From: Bacillota bacterium
GTDB taxonomy: Bacteria > Bacillota_C > Negativicutes > Sporomusales > Sporomusaceae
Assembly: GCA_023441125.1 (NCBI GenBank)
Contig: JAEZQV010000397.1
Span: 1 to 46,450, forward strand
Direction of reading: 5' to 3'
DNA length: 46,450 nt
The notes under the pieces: generated by a model
Databases searched by the model: none
Seen by the model: only the letters and a program-made list of their open reading frames with translations
What the model was told of the DNA's origin: nothing
Program-made: the position numbers and the translations under genes
In this document: positions 33,012-42,458 of the stretch, in pieces
Layout: every line of letters starts with the position of its first letter
How positions within the stretch are numbered: position 1 is the first letter of the stretch

Positions 33012-34406
33012 TTACCAAATTCCGGTTATCTTCCAGTAAGGCAGACCTGTGGCAAAAGAAATCACCATATAAATGAGCGATGTCGCTAAGCTGAGTTTCC
33101 ACCATGTGGCTTGGTCAACATACCCGGCCCCGAATAGGATCGGACTTAAAGTACCGCTATAGTGGGTAACCATGCCGCCGTAGGCCGAGACATAAGCGAC
33201 AAGGAAGAAGCAGGGTATTGCCGGCACATTGCTGACAAGACCAATTGTATATACTATAGGTAATACCGACGCGGCAAAAACCACTCCTGAAGCAAAGAAA
33301 TAGCGGCAACCGATAATAATGAGTACCAGGAAAGCGATGATTACAAAATCATTAACACCAGTCAGATTAACATGAGCGCCGATAAATTTACCCAACCATT
33401 CAAAAAACTTGGCACCGGTCAAAGCGTTGATTACACCGACGATACCGCCATACCAGACAAAGGTACTCCACGCTCCCTTGGATTCCAGAATCTGATCCCA
33501 GGTAACAACCTTAAATACCAGCAAGGCTGCAACAAAGGCGACGGCAATAGCATTGGCATCAATGTTGAAAAAACCGCCGATTGCCCAGCCTAAAACGGCT
33601 AAGACAAATAGAATGGCCAGTACTTTTTCCTCTTTTTTCATCGGTCCCAACTCAGCCAGTCCTTTGGCCGCAAGAATTTTGTTATCAATTTTTTTCAATT
33701 CCGGCGGGCACATAAAATAGGTGGTTAGTGGTGTTACGAACAACATCGCCAAGGCAGGCACTAGCGACGCTATTGCAAAATGAATCCAATCCACGGAAGC
33801 TATCTTTAAAGTTTTTTCACCAATGGACAAAATGAGTGGCATGGTCGCAATACCGGTCATAAAAGCACAGCTTGTCGCCCAACTGGCAAAATAGGTTGTC
33901 ATCGTCAGGTAGGCCCCGATTTTTCTGGCTGTCGGGCCCGGCTCCGAACCAAGGGCAACAGCGATACTCTGAAAAATCGGGTAGGTGATGCCACCTGTTC
34001 TAGCCGCATTGGATGGAGTCGCCGGACTAATAATTAAATCTGTCAGGCAGGCCACATAACCTAACCGCAGGGATGTATTACCGACAGCGCCGATCATTAC
34101 GTAGGCAATACGCCGGCCTAACCCGGTGGAAATAAAAGCTGTACCAATCAGAAAGGCTGAAAATACCAGCCATACCATGGAAAAGGAAAAGCCGCTGATC
34201 ATCGCATTGAAATTATTAAAAACTATCCCGGATACGCCGATTATGGTCAGAAACACTACCGCCTCGGCGTAAGGCCGCAATATAAGACCGGTCATCGCCG
34301 CCATGTACAGAGCAAATAATTGCCAGGCCTTAAGCGACAACCCTTCCGGGACAGGACACAACAGAATAAGAATTGGCACTAACACACAAATTGCGATTTT
34401 CCACAT
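33012..34406 (-). CDS. DASS-family anion:sodium symporter (CitT/SLC13-like)
   Basis: A 464-residue polytopic transporter of the divalent anion:Na+ symporter family, with about 11-12 membrane segments. The substrate-site motif in the first half reads PATPSNAARTGGITYP and the matching element in the second half is YVSAYGGMVTHYSGTLSP. Members carry succinate, citrate, tartrate and similar acids, often by exchange. It lies 54 bp after the aconitase-family gene in the same direction, so it is likely a second uptake or exchange system of the region-3 pathway. GAGGGG precedes the ATG. Confidence 0.88.
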   Translation of the reverse strand: MWKIAICVLVPILILLCPVPEGLSLKAWQLFALYMAAMTGLILRPYAEAVVFLTIIGVSGIVFNNFNAMISGFSFSMVWLVFSAFLIGTAFISTGLGRRIAYVMIGAVGNTSLRLGYVACLTDLIISPATPSNAARTGGITYPIFQSIAVALGSEPGPTARKIGAYLTMTTYFASWATSCAFMTGIATMPLILSIGEKTLKIASVDWIHFAIASLVPALAMLFVTPLTTYFMCPPELKKIDNKILAAKGLAELGPMKKEEKVLAILFVLAVLGWAIGGFFNIDANAIAVAFVAALLVFKVVTWDQILESKGAWSTFVWYGGIVGVINALTGAKFFEWLGKFIGAHVNLTGVNDFVIIAFLVLIIIGCRYFFASGVVFAASVLPIVYTIGLVSNVPAIPCFFLVAYVSAYGGMVTHYSGTLSPILFGAGYVDQATWWKLSLATSLIYMVISFATGLPYWKITGIW

Positions 34407-34460
34407 AAATATTTCCCCTCTTTCTATAAAGCTGTATTTCGTCCTGAACAGAATTTCTAT

Positions 34461-36383
34461 TTATTGAGCAGTTGTATAATTTAGCAAGCCGCCTTTTAAA
34501 ATAATCTCGCGTTCCCGGGGGGTCGTCTCATTTAAGACAGCGAAGTTTGTTCCTTTTGTAATATTGCGCACAGAAATTTGCGATAGTTGTATCGTCTTAT
34601 AAATGTCATCTATGAATAATTCATCGCCCTTTTCAAGCCTGTCATAATCGGCTGCATCAGCAAACCTGAGCGGCAATATGCCGAAATTGATCAAGTTTGC
34701 CTTGTGAATGCGTTCGATGCTTACGGCTATCACCGTTCGCACGCCCATATACATTGGACATAAAGCGGCATGCTCCCGTGATGAACCTTGTCCATAGCTT
34801 TCGCCGGCAACAATAACGGGCGAATACCCTTTTGCGATTATATTGGAGCAATTCTGCGGGAATTGGGCATCAACAAATTGGAAAACGAATTCGCAGGATT
34901 TAGGCACATTGGCCCGATAATTCATTGCTTCCCCACCGGGAATTATATCATCTGTATTAATCATATTGCCAACTTTTATCGCCACTTCTGGTTTTAACTC
35001 AGCAGGCATTGCCGTATTGTAAGGCGGTGTACCGATTATTACACTCCGGTAAATTTCTTTTTTCCCGGTAGGGAATAGCACCAGTGTGTCATCCACGTCA
35101 TATTTTTCCGGCAGGAAAATAGCAGGATAGTCCATCCCAAGCTCACGCGGATCGGTTAATTTGCCACTCAAAGCCGTAGCAGCAGCAGTTTCCGGACTCG
35201 TCAGATAAACAGCCCCGTCCTGAGTACCACTTCTGCCTAGAAAATTACGGTTATTGGTACGCACAGACACGCCCGCTGTTTGCGGCGATTGTCCCTGGCC
35301 CACGCAGAAGCCGCAGCCTGTTTCCAGGATCCTGGCGCCAGCCGCAAGAATATGGCTCAGTGCACCGTTTGCTGCAATCATCGACATCACTTGTCTTGAT
35401 CCTGGCACAACGCCAAAGCTTACATGCGGATTGACCTTACGACCTTTCAAGATTTCTGCCACCCGCATCAAATCAAGAAAAGAGGAGTTGGTGCAGCTGC
35501 CGACCAAAACCTGATCCACGGCAATCTCGCCTGCTGCCTGGACGGTTATCACTTTATCAGGCGAATGCGGCAGTGCAACATTAGGTTCAATAGTTGCCAG
35601 ATCAATCTCGATTACGCCGTCATACTTAGCATCTGCATCCGGCAGCAATTCCTGCCACTCATTTTCACGGTTCTGGGCGATAAAAAATTTACGAGTCATA
35701 GCATCGCTTGGGAAAATCGAAGTTGTAACGCCGGTTTCTGCTCCCATATTGGCAATCGTGGAGCGCTCAGGCACAGTCAGAGTAGCAATCCCGTCACCGC
35801 CATATTCCAAAACAGTAGCCACATTCCCCTTAGATGTCAACGTCTTCAGCACTTCCAGGATTATATCTTTGGCGGTAGACCAGGGCTTCAGTTTACCATG
35901 TAAAATTACTTTTTTAACTTTGGGGTATGTCGTATAAAACGGACTTCCCCCCATGGCCAACGCCACATCCAGGCCGCCTACACCGATTGCCGCCATACCC
36001 GCTGCGCCGCAGGTAACGGTATGGCTATCGCCCCCGATTAGTGTCTGCCCCGGACGGCTAAAGCGTTCAAGATGTACCTGATGACAAATTCCGTTTCCCG
36101 GTTTTGAAAATACAATACCATGTTTGTCGGCGACAGTTTCCAGATACCGGTGAACGTCGGCGTTGGCCGGCCCATACTGTGCCAAAATATGATCACTGTA
36201 CGAAACTGATAATTTGGTTTTCACTTGTGGTATATTCAGGGCCTCAAACTGAAGGTAGGCCATCGCCCCAAGTGAATCCTGAGTCAAAGTCTGGTCAATC
36301 CTGATTCCTATTTCCTTTCCGGCAATCATCTCTCCGCTTACTAAGTGGGTGGAGATAATTTTTTCAAACAAATTCTGTCCCAT
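34461..36383 (-). CDS. Aconitase-family hydratase
   Basis: About 640 residues: an N-terminal aconitase domain with the 4Fe-4S ligands (SCTNSSFLD in the middle, then ETGCGFCVGQG) and a C-terminal swivel domain in the same chain, the short monomeric aconitase layout. I use the ATG ending at 36383 (AAGGGG 7 bp upstream); a TTG two codons earlier is less likely. It would interconvert citrate, cis-aconitate and isocitrate, but homologues also act on methylcitrate, homocitrate or dimethylmalate. Operator C lies 56 bp upstream, so it heads a possible long transcript running through the transporter and reductase genes to the MmgE/PrpD array. Confidence 0.88.
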   Translation of the reverse strand: MGQNLFEKIISTHLVSGEMIAGKEIGIRIDQTLTQDSLGAMAYLQFEALNIPQVKTKLSVSYSDHILAQYGPANADVHRYLETVADKHGIVFSKPGNGICHQVHLERFSRPGQTLIGGDSHTVTCGAAGMAAIGVGGLDVALAMGGSPFYTTYPKVKKVILHGKLKPWSTAKDIILEVLKTLTSKGNVATVLEYGGDGIATLTVPERSTIANMGAETGVTTSIFPSDAMTRKFFIAQNRENEWQELLPDADAKYDGVIEIDLATIEPNVALPHSPDKVITVQAAGEIAVDQVLVGSCTNSSFLDLMRVAEILKGRKVNPHVSFGVVPGSRQVMSMIAANGALSHILAAGARILETGCGFCVGQGQSPQTAGVSVRTNNRNFLGRSGTQDGAVYLTSPETAAATALSGKLTDPRELGMDYPAIFLPEKYDVDDTLVLFPTGKKEIYRSVIIGTPPYNTAMPAELKPEVAIKVGNMINTDDIIPGGEAMNYRANVPKSCEFVFQFVDAQFPQNCSNIIAKGYSPVIVAGESYGQGSSREHAALCPMYMGVRTVIAVSIERIHKANLINFGILPLRFADAADYDRLEKGDELFIDDIYKTIQLSQISVRNITKGTNFAVLNETTPREREIILKGGLLNYTTAQ

Positions 36384-36438
36384 AATCAAACCCCTTTAGT
36401 CCCGCTTCTTATCTTCAAACACCTTTTTTGTTTTATAT

Positions 36439-36460
36439 AATAAAACATCGTTTCATTTAT
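36439..36460. promoter_or_regulatory. KdgR-like operator C, upstream of the aconitase-family gene
   Basis: Core AATAAAACATCGTTTCATTT, flanked by AT-rich promoter-like DNA, 56 bp upstream of the chosen start. Confidence 0.65.
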
Positions 36461-36562
36461 AAGACATGGTTATATAGTATCATCTAGCAAGGAATTCTAT
36501 TGTTTTCCGAAACACTTCCTATCGCAAGGATACGAAATATTCCCTGCGATATTAACACCTGG

Positions 36563-37186
36563 TCAGTCGACAAAACTGATAACTTCCTCTACCGGTTTTC
36601 TTCCCCGCCTATTCGGCATCACAGCCGGCTTACCAATAGGAATTAAAGCGGCCAGCGATTTATCACCGGTAATTCCGAGCAGGGCTTCCAATTCTTTACG
36701 GGCAAATAGCGGTCCTGTCATCCAGCAACTGCCGAAACCCTTTTCCCAGGCCGCAAGCAGTATTAATTGGGTAACTGCACCAATTGTCTGCAAATCACTT
36801 CTACACCTTAAATCGGCAATTTCCTGGTCGCCATAACCAACTTCACGCATTAGCAAATCGGCTTTCGTCCGGTATTTATCTGTTGATACTACACCAATAA
36901 CAACGGGTGCTTCCAGGTAAAATTCCTGGGGAACATATGCCGGTTCCGCCGCCTTTACCTTTGCTATTTCCTGATTCAACTGACTTGCTTTTTTGCGTAC
37001 AACCTGTGCCATTTCTTTTTTAACATTGTCATTTTGAATGATAATGAAATGCCAAAACTGTTCATTACCCGAGTTGCAGGCATTGGTGGCAATCGAAATA
37101 ATCTCTGCAATATCAGCTTTACTAATCGATTCAGGAAGAAATCGACGGATAGTTCTTCTATTGAAAACAAGTTGTTTAAACTCCAA
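36563..37186 (-). CDS. Nitroreductase-family flavoprotein
   Basis: A 207-residue FMN-dependent nitroreductase-like protein. It begins at a TTG (37184-37186) with GGGGGAG about 6 bp upstream; residues FNRRTIRRF mark the N-terminal FMN phosphate site, and GFGSCWMTGPLFARKE is the typical C-terminal segment. The physiological substrate is unknown; members reduce quinones, enones or nitro groups with NAD(P)H. Operator D lies 30 bp upstream, so it belongs to the region-3 regulon, suggesting a role on an unsaturated acid or in redox balance. Confidence 0.88.
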   Translation of the reverse strand: MEFKQLVFNRRTIRRFLPESISKADIAEIISIATNACNSGNEQFWHFIIIQNDNVKKEMAQVVRKKASQLNQEIAKVKAAEPAYVPQEFYLEAPVVIGVVSTDKYRTKADLLMREVGYGDQEIADLRCRSDLQTIGAVTQLILLAAWEKGFGSCWMTGPLFARKELEALLGITGDKSLAALIPIGKPAVMPNRRGRKPVEEVISFVD

Positions 37187-37216
37187 ATGAACTCCCCCAA
37201 TAACTTCGTATCATTA

Positions 37217-37239
37217 GACGAAACGATGTTTTATTTATT
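37217..37239. promoter_or_regulatory. KdgR-like operator D, upstream of the nitroreductase gene
   Basis: Core GACGAAACGATGTTTTATTTAT, an imperfect copy of the same palindrome, 30 bp before the TTG start. Confidence 0.6.
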
Positions 37240-37382
37240 GTATACTATTTGCCATTTATTTGCTAATTCCTGCTAGATGTATGATTTTTCGGAATATTAT
37301 TTCAAGTAGTCAATATGTACTTCTTTGACTCAATTTTCAGTAATTGATTAATTTTTAAATTATTCTGTTTTTATTCCCCAAA

Positions 37383-37421
37383 CTGCTTTGCCGAAAAAGA
37401 ATACTCTCTCCGGCAGAGCAG
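37383..37421 (-). terminator. Possible terminator after the Kor operon
   Basis: An 11-bp stem with one G-T pair (37383-37393 with 37411-37421) directly after the last kor stop codon. The following minus-strand bases have only a short T-run. Confidence 0.45.
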
Positions 37422-37422
37422 C

Positions 37423-37941
37423 CTACACAGCCTCATAACCGAGCTGCAGAGCCTTCATATTCTTCTCAATGGTTGCGGGTGGAACCCGTTTACTTACCGC
37501 CTGCTGAATTGCGGCAAAAGAGACCACACCGGTCACCTTGACAAGCACCCCCAGGGCGATGATGTTCGTAAAGAGATCCCTGCCCAGTGCTGTTTTCGCC
37601 AGCCGCGTCATAGGGACTTTGACAATTTTTCCAAAAGCGGGCGGCTGCGGTACCAGGTCTTCATCGATGATCAGGATGCCCTCACCAGCCATATCTTTAG
37701 CATAGGTGGCGGCTGCCTGCTGGGTCAGAGCAAGCACAAATTCCGGACACACAACCTTCGGATGATAAATAGCCTCCTCCGAGATAATAACTTCAGACTT
37801 AGAAGCGCCGCCCCGGGCTTCCGGTCCATACGACTGGGACTGCACGGCATTTTTGCCTTCCATAATGGCAGCTTCCGCCAGGATGATGGCTGCAGTTATA
37901 ACGCCTTGTCCTCCTGATCCGGATAATCGTAACTGTTGCAT
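37423..37941 (-). CDS. korC: 2-oxoacid:ferredoxin oxidoreductase gamma subunit
   Basis: A 172-residue gamma subunit. GSGGQGVITAAIILAEAA at the N-terminus and SYGPEARGGASKSEVI are the defining family segments. It is the last of four overlapping genes (ferredoxin, alpha, beta, gamma), the layout of the 2-oxoglutarate:ferredoxin oxidoreductase KorDABC. The enzyme oxidatively decarboxylates 2-oxoglutarate, giving succinyl-CoA, CO2 and reduced ferredoxin. The start ATG overlaps the beta subunit stop. Confidence 0.92.
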   Translation of the reverse strand: MQQLRLSGSGGQGVITAAIILAEAAIMEGKNAVQSQSYGPEARGGASKSEVIISEEAIYHPKVVCPEFVLALTQQAAATYAKDMAGEGILIIDEDLVPQPPAFGKIVKVPMTRLAKTALGRDLFTNIIALGVLVKVTGVVSFAAIQQAVSKRVPPATIEKNMKALQLGYEAV

Positions 37942-38765
37942 TATTTGACCTCCTTCTTAGCTGCTGCTGTGGCGATGACTTTGGCATACTCGTCGCTGTA
38001 TTCCGGAAACTGGGCCTGATGCAGAACGCCGATAGGGAATTTATCACCCTTTTTATTTTCTGCCAGTTTCTCATAGGCAGTCACCGGCAGGGCGTTTTCG
38101 CTCATCCATTTGAGTTGCCCGGCGGCATCACCCATTTTATTCCGCCGGCCATAGGAGATGGGGCATTGCGTAATGGTTTCTACCAGGGAGAAGCCATTGT
38201 TAGTGATGCCTTGGACAATAAGGTCTACCAGCGGTTTGGCATGATAAGTAGTACCACGGGCAACATAGGTGGCACCGGCGGCTTTAGCCAGACTACAGGG
38301 ATCAAACGGACGGTCGATCGTACCATAGGGTGCAGTGGTGGCACTCTTACCTACCGGCGTCAGCGGTGATGCCTGGCCGCCAGTCATGCCGTAAATGTTA
38401 TTGTTGAACAATACCACCGTCAAATCCACATTTCTTCTGGCTCCGTGAATGAAGTGGTTGCCGCCAATGGCAGTACAGTCGCCATCACCCGTGATGACAA
38501 TAACAGTCAGTTCAGGATTTGCCAGCTTGACGCCGGTGGCAAAAGGAATGGCCCGGCCGTGGGCGGTATGCAGTGTATTGCAATCCATATAACCCGATGC
38601 CCGGGACGAGCACCCAATGCCGGATACAATGACCGTCATGTCCGGATTGAGGCTAAGTTGATCTGCCGCCTGCGCAATGGCTTTCATGACAATACCGTTG
38701 CCGCAGCCAGGACACCAGATATGGGGCAGACGGTTCATGCGGAAATATTTTTCATGACTTCTCAC
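37941..38765 (-). CDS. korB: 2-oxoacid:ferredoxin oxidoreductase beta subunit (TPP-binding)
   Basis: A 274-residue beta subunit. WCPGCGNGIVMKAI near the N-terminus and GDGDCTAIGGNHFIHGARR carry the thiamine-diphosphate/Mg2+ motif, and NNNIYGMTGGQASPLTP is characteristic of 2-oxoglutarate-type enzymes. The start is a GTG (38763-38765) that overlaps the alpha-subunit stop. The subunit has no ferredoxin domain of its own, so the separate ferredoxin subunit is needed. Confidence 0.93.
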   Translation of the reverse strand: MRSHEKYFRMNRLPHIWCPGCGNGIVMKAIAQAADQLSLNPDMTVIVSGIGCSSRASGYMDCNTLHTAHGRAIPFATGVKLANPELTVIVITGDGDCTAIGGNHFIHGARRNVDLTVVLFNNNIYGMTGGQASPLTPVGKSATTAPYGTIDRPFDPCSLAKAAGATYVARGTTYHAKPLVDLIVQGITNNGFSLVETITQCPISYGRRNKMGDAAGQLKWMSENALPVTAYEKLAENKKGDKFPIGVLHQAQFPEYSDEYAKVIATAAAKKEVK

Positions 38766-39916
38766 TTTGCTACCTCCTGGGGAAGATTTTCAATGGCAGC
38801 GCAAATTTCCTGCGGGGTAAAAATTTCGGTGTTGTATTTGGGCAGGGAAATAACCGCTGCCTGACCACCGGCAACGCGTTCTACTTCTAAAACGAGCTGT
38901 CCGTAGTTCATTTCAGGTACAAGAATGGCTTTCACTGCTCTCGCTACTGCTTGTACCGCTTTATTGGCAAAGGGCCAAATGGTCATGAGACGAACCAGCC
39001 CCACTTTAATGCCTTTTTTCCGGGCATCTGCCACAGCGGCGTAAGCAGTCCGGGCAGTGCCGCCGTAGGCGATAACAGCATACTCTGCATCTTCCATGAA
39101 GAATTCATCATAGTGGGTGATTTCATCCTCGGCGATCCGGATTTTTTCGTGGAGACGCCGGATGGTTTCCTCGGTAACTTTGGGGCTGCCGGTAGGAAAA
39201 CCTGTTTCATCGTGAATCAAGCCGGTCACATGGATCCGGTGACCTTTGCCGAAATCGGCAGGATTGGGTACGAGGTCGCTCATGGGTGTATAGGGTTTAT
39301 AAGCGGACGCGGAGGTATTGGAATCTTCCGGGTTGCGGCGCGGGTAAAGTTTTAGTTCTGCGGGTTCGGGCAGTACAACTTTCTCCCGCATGTGGCCCAC
39401 AACTTCGTCCAGCAGGACGATGACCGGAGTACGAAACCGCTCGGAATAGTTGACGGCCTGGACGGTAGCGTCAAAAGCTTCCCTGACAGTCCACGGCGAC
39501 AGGGCGATAATGGGATGATCGCCGTGCGTTCCCCAGCGGGCCTGCATGACATCGCCCTGCGCAGGTGCTGTCGGTTGTCCGGTTGACGGGCCTACTCGTT
39601 GAACATTAACAAGAATCATTGGAATTTCTGCGATGGCGGCATAACCGATAAGCTCTTGCTTAAGCGAGAAACCCGGTCCTGATGTAGCGGTAAGAACTTT
39701 TTTACCAGCCAGCGCCGCGCCGAGAACGACGGCAATCCCGGCAATTTCATCTTCCATCTGGATAAAGGTACCCTTACAGCCTGGCAGCTCTTTAGCCATG
39801 AACTCAGCGATCTCGGTAGACGGGGTAATAGGATAGCCGCCGAAAAATCTTACACCGGCCGCTAAGGCCCCGGCAGCGCAAGCTTCATTTCCTTGCATTA
39901 GCTTTGCTTGTGTCAT
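38762..39916 (-). CDS. korA: 2-oxoacid:ferredoxin oxidoreductase alpha subunit
   Basis: A 384-residue alpha subunit with the pyrimidine-binding domain: GNEACAAGALAAGVRFFGGYPITPSTE split as GALAAGVRF and GYPITPSTEIAEFMA, then TATSGPGFSLKQELIGYAA and NVQRVGPSTGQPTAPAQGD. The C-terminal part (AYGGTARTAYAAVADARKKG and following) is the transketolase-C-like domain. The start overlaps the ferredoxin gene stop (ATGA). Succinyl-CoA from this enzyme could drive the class III CoA-transferase further upstream. Confidence 0.93.
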   Translation of the reverse strand: MTQAKLMQGNEACAAGALAAGVRFFGGYPITPSTEIAEFMAKELPGCKGTFIQMEDEIAGIAVVLGAALAGKKVLTATSGPGFSLKQELIGYAAIAEIPMILVNVQRVGPSTGQPTAPAQGDVMQARWGTHGDHPIIALSPWTVREAFDATVQAVNYSERFRTPVIVLLDEVVGHMREKVVLPEPAELKLYPRRNPEDSNTSASAYKPYTPMSDLVPNPADFGKGHRIHVTGLIHDETGFPTGSPKVTEETIRRLHEKIRIAEDEITHYDEFFMEDAEYAVIAYGGTARTAYAAVADARKKGIKVGLVRLMTIWPFANKAVQAVARAVKAILVPEMNYGQLVLEVERVAGGQAAVISLPKYNTEIFTPQEICAAIENLPQEVAK

Positions 39917-40113
39917 GCTCCCACCTTCTTTTCAATATAAATTGCATAGTCCGGACAGTGCAGTTCACACTGCCCGCAGCCGACGCAAGCCGCTTCATCG
40001 ACTAGGTACACTTTGCCCAAAGTATCAAGGTCCAGAACTTTCTTGGGACATAAGGCAACACAGATGTTGCAGCCCTTGCAGCGCTCCTTTAGTATTGTGA
40101 TTTCTTTTTCCAT
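39913..40113 (-). CDS. korD: 2-oxoacid:ferredoxin oxidoreductase ferredoxin (delta) subunit
   Basis: A 66-residue protein with two 4Fe-4S motifs, CKGCNICVALCP and CVGCGQCELHCP, as in KorD/PorD subunits. It is the first gene of the kor set; GGGAGG lies 6 bp before the ATG, and its stop overlaps korA. A 103-bp gap separates it from the lyase gene, so the whole unit is probably read from the CoA-transferase promoter. Confidence 0.92.
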   Translation of the reverse strand: MEKEITILKERCKGCNICVALCPKKVLDLDTLGKVYLVDEAACVGCGQCELHCPDYAIYIEKKVGA

Positions 40114-40216
40114 TTTTTCCTCCCAATTAGGCCTGTGGCCGAAAAAGCAGTCTCAGGCTATGTCAAACTTAAATACAATAAATCATTAATAAGCAGCTCT
40201 GCTTGAAATTTACATT

Positions 40217-41170
40217 TTATTTATTGTCCTGATATTGAGGCTTTTCTTGGACCAAATCCTGACAACGGCCAGCTTTCAACACAGCACTTCCGGCCTCATG
40301 CTCCACAAACTGTTGAGCTAAACGAGCCGTATTTATCGCTTTCTCCAAATTAATACCTGTATCCACGCCCATTTCATGGAGCATATGGACAATATCCTCG
40401 GTAGCAACGTTGCCCGAGGCACCCGGGGCGAAAGGACACCCGCCCAAGCCGGCAAAAGCTCCATCAAATACTCTGATTCCCGCTTGCATGCCGGCTATAA
40501 TATTAGCTAATGCCATATCACGGGTGTTGTGAAAATGCATCACCCACTTCACCTGAGGAAAGGTTTTAACCATATATGTCCCCAATTCATAGACCTGGCG
40601 AGGATTGGCCATGCCCGTTGTATCAGACAGCGACAATTCGGTAATACCTAATTTAACAAAACCGTGAACTGCATTTTCCACCTGCTGTACCGGTACCTTG
40701 CCGATAAACGGGCAGCCAAAGGCAGTTGAAATGGCACCGGAAACTTCCATATTGTTTTTGGCGGCAAATTCTACGCAGGGTTGGAAGTTTTCTATCATCG
40801 CCAACGGCGTTCTGTTAAAATTGTTGATGCAGTGCGCTTCACTGGCCGATACCGTGAGTTTGACTTTGCTAAGCCCTGCGGCATAAGCACGCTCCACACC
40901 CTTGAGATTTGCTACCAAACCACGGTATTCAACCCCATTCACCTGCTTCATGGCTTCCACTACCTTATCCGTGTCAGCCATTTGGGGTACGGCTTTGGGA
41001 TGAACGAAGGAACCAATTTCTATAATTTTAACGCCGGATTCAACTGTTGCCGCCAGCAGCTCCAGTTTTTCTTCAACGCTGAATATTCGTTTCTCATTTT
41101 GCAGGCCATCCCGTAAACCAACCTCACAAATGGTTACTTTATCAGGCCATACCAGCTTAATACTTTCCAT
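40217..41170 (-). CDS. HMG-CoA-lyase-family acyl-CoA lyase
   Basis: A 317-residue HMGL TIM-barrel lyase. EVGLRDGLQNEKRIF, SVSASEAHCINNFNR-like TVSASEAHC, the HFHNTRDMALANI metal site, and GLGGCPFAPGASGNVATED (with the catalytic Cys) all match HMG-CoA lyase. Relatives split HMG-CoA, citramalyl-CoA or similar 3-hydroxyacyl-CoAs to acetyl-CoA plus an oxoacid. I use the ATG ending at 41170 (AGGGTGGG about 7 bp upstream) rather than a GTG four codons earlier. With a class III CoA-transferase immediately upstream, a citramalyl-CoA-type substrate (products acetyl-CoA and pyruvate) is a natural guess. Confidence 0.85.
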   Translation of the reverse strand: MESIKLVWPDKVTICEVGLRDGLQNEKRIFSVEEKLELLAATVESGVKIIEIGSFVHPKAVPQMADTDKVVEAMKQVNGVEYRGLVANLKGVERAYAAGLSKVKLTVSASEAHCINNFNRTPLAMIENFQPCVEFAAKNNMEVSGAISTAFGCPFIGKVPVQQVENAVHGFVKLGITELSLSDTTGMANPRQVYELGTYMVKTFPQVKWVMHFHNTRDMALANIIAGMQAGIRVFDGAFAGLGGCPFAPGASGNVATEDIVHMLHEMGVDTGINLEKAINTARLAQQFVEHEAGSAVLKAGRCQDLVQEKPQYQDNK

Positions 41171-41233
41171 TGATAATCCCACCCTTTCTTAACAGACCTG
41201 CCTAGGACCTTATCTGTATTGTCCGCCAAAGCT

Positions 41234-42427
41234 CTAAATGATTCCCTTATCTTTAAGCTCCTCAATTTCAGCCGGTGAAACCCCCAGCAGGTCCTGGTAC
41301 ACTTCCTGGTTATGTGCGCCCAAATCAGGCCCAATCCATTTGATTTCTCCCGGGGTGGCACTTAGCTTAGGCACTACTCCGGGAATTTTCAAGGTTCCGA
41401 AGGTTGGATGGTCCACTTCAACGAGGTTTCCCCTGGCCTGATAATGCGAATCTTCAAAGATATCCTCCATACTATAAACCAGGCTAACCGGTGCACCGGC
41501 CTTATCAAGAATTTCCTTAATCTCTTTGTACTCATGCGAACCCATCCACCCAGATACTATTTGCTCCATAAGAACATTGTTCGCAACACGGGCCGCATTC
41601 TTATTAAAGCGCGGATCCTCCAGCAAGTCACTTCTACCGATACCGTGGGCAAAATATTCGAAAGTCCGGTCTGTACTGCACACCAGCACAACCCATTTTC
41701 CGTCTTTGGATTTAAAAGTACCGGATGGGCTGGCGGAACCGCTGATACTGGGTCTTCTCTCCTTAATTTTCCCGGTCTTATCATAGTCGGCAATATGGCC
41801 TTCCAGCATGCGGATAATGCCTTCATACAGACTTAGGTCTACTTCCTGTCCGCTGCCATTGTTAGCATCCCGGTAATAAAGGCACAGCATGGCCGCAAAA
41901 GCGCCATAGAGGCCGGCAAGATAATCCGCGAGCGAGATCGGGGGATTAACAGGCGGTTTATCAGGGTACCCGGTTATATAGGTTAAGCCGGAAAAAGCCG
42001 TGCAGGGTGTACCAAAACCAGCCAGATGGGCATTAGGACCTGTTTGACCATAACCGGTGATATGCACAACAATTATTTTAGGGTTGGCTTTCTTAAGAGT
42101 TTCATAATCTAAGCCCCATTTGTCAAAAGTACCTGTCCGGAAATTCTCAAAGATCACATCGCTTTTTGCCACGAGCTTTAGGAAAAGATGTTTGCCCGCT
42201 TCTTTCCTTAAATCAAGCGTAATGCCTTTCTTATTTCTGGAAAATGTCGGCCACCTCAGGGATTCACCCTTATACATCGGACCCATTCCCCGGGCAGAAT
42301 CTCCCTTACCAGGCATTTCCACTTTAATGACCTCTGCGCCAAAATCTCCTAGCAGCGCTGCGCCAAAAGGTGCAGCTATTACAGCTGCCGCGTCAATAAC
42401 GCGAACGCCCTTTAATGCATTTGACAT
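41234..42427 (-). CDS. Class III (CaiB/BaiF-type) CoA-transferase
   Basis: A 397-residue class III CoA-transferase. The N-terminal GVRVIDAAAVIAAPFGAALLGDFGAEVIKVE region binds CoA, and the conserved catalytic Asp lies in the SLYEG-preceding VDLSLYEGI part of the chain. Members include formyl-CoA transferase and succinyl-CoA:citramalate or itaconate CoA-transferases. I use the ATG ending at 42427 (TAGGAG 8 bp upstream); the longer frame runs into the leader. It heads the unit with the lyase and Kor, suggesting succinyl-CoA activates an acid that the lyase then cleaves. Operators E and F lie upstream. Confidence 0.88.
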   Translation of the reverse strand: MSNALKGVRVIDAAAVIAAPFGAALLGDFGAEVIKVEMPGKGDSARGMGPMYKGESLRWPTFSRNKKGITLDLRKEAGKHLFLKLVAKSDVIFENFRTGTFDKWGLDYETLKKANPKIIVVHITGYGQTGPNAHLAGFGTPCTAFSGLTYITGYPDKPPVNPPISLADYLAGLYGAFAAMLCLYYRDANNGSGQEVDLSLYEGIIRMLEGHIADYDKTGKIKERRPSISGSASPSGTFKSKDGKWVVLVCSTDRTFEYFAHGIGRSDLLEDPRFNKNAARVANNVLMEQIVSGWMGSHEYKEIKEILDKAGAPVSLVYSMEDIFEDSHYQARGNLVEVDHPTFGTLKIPGVVPKLSATPGEIKWIGPDLGAHNQEVYQDLLGVSPAEIEELKDKGII

Positions 42428-42458
42428 ACCATTCACTCCTACCATTCTTTTATAATCA

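Noticed and set aside
36976..37200. Alternative open frame overlapping the nitroreductase start
   Set aside because: It is in another frame, lacks family similarity, and the TTG start of the nitroreductase has a good ribosome-binding site.
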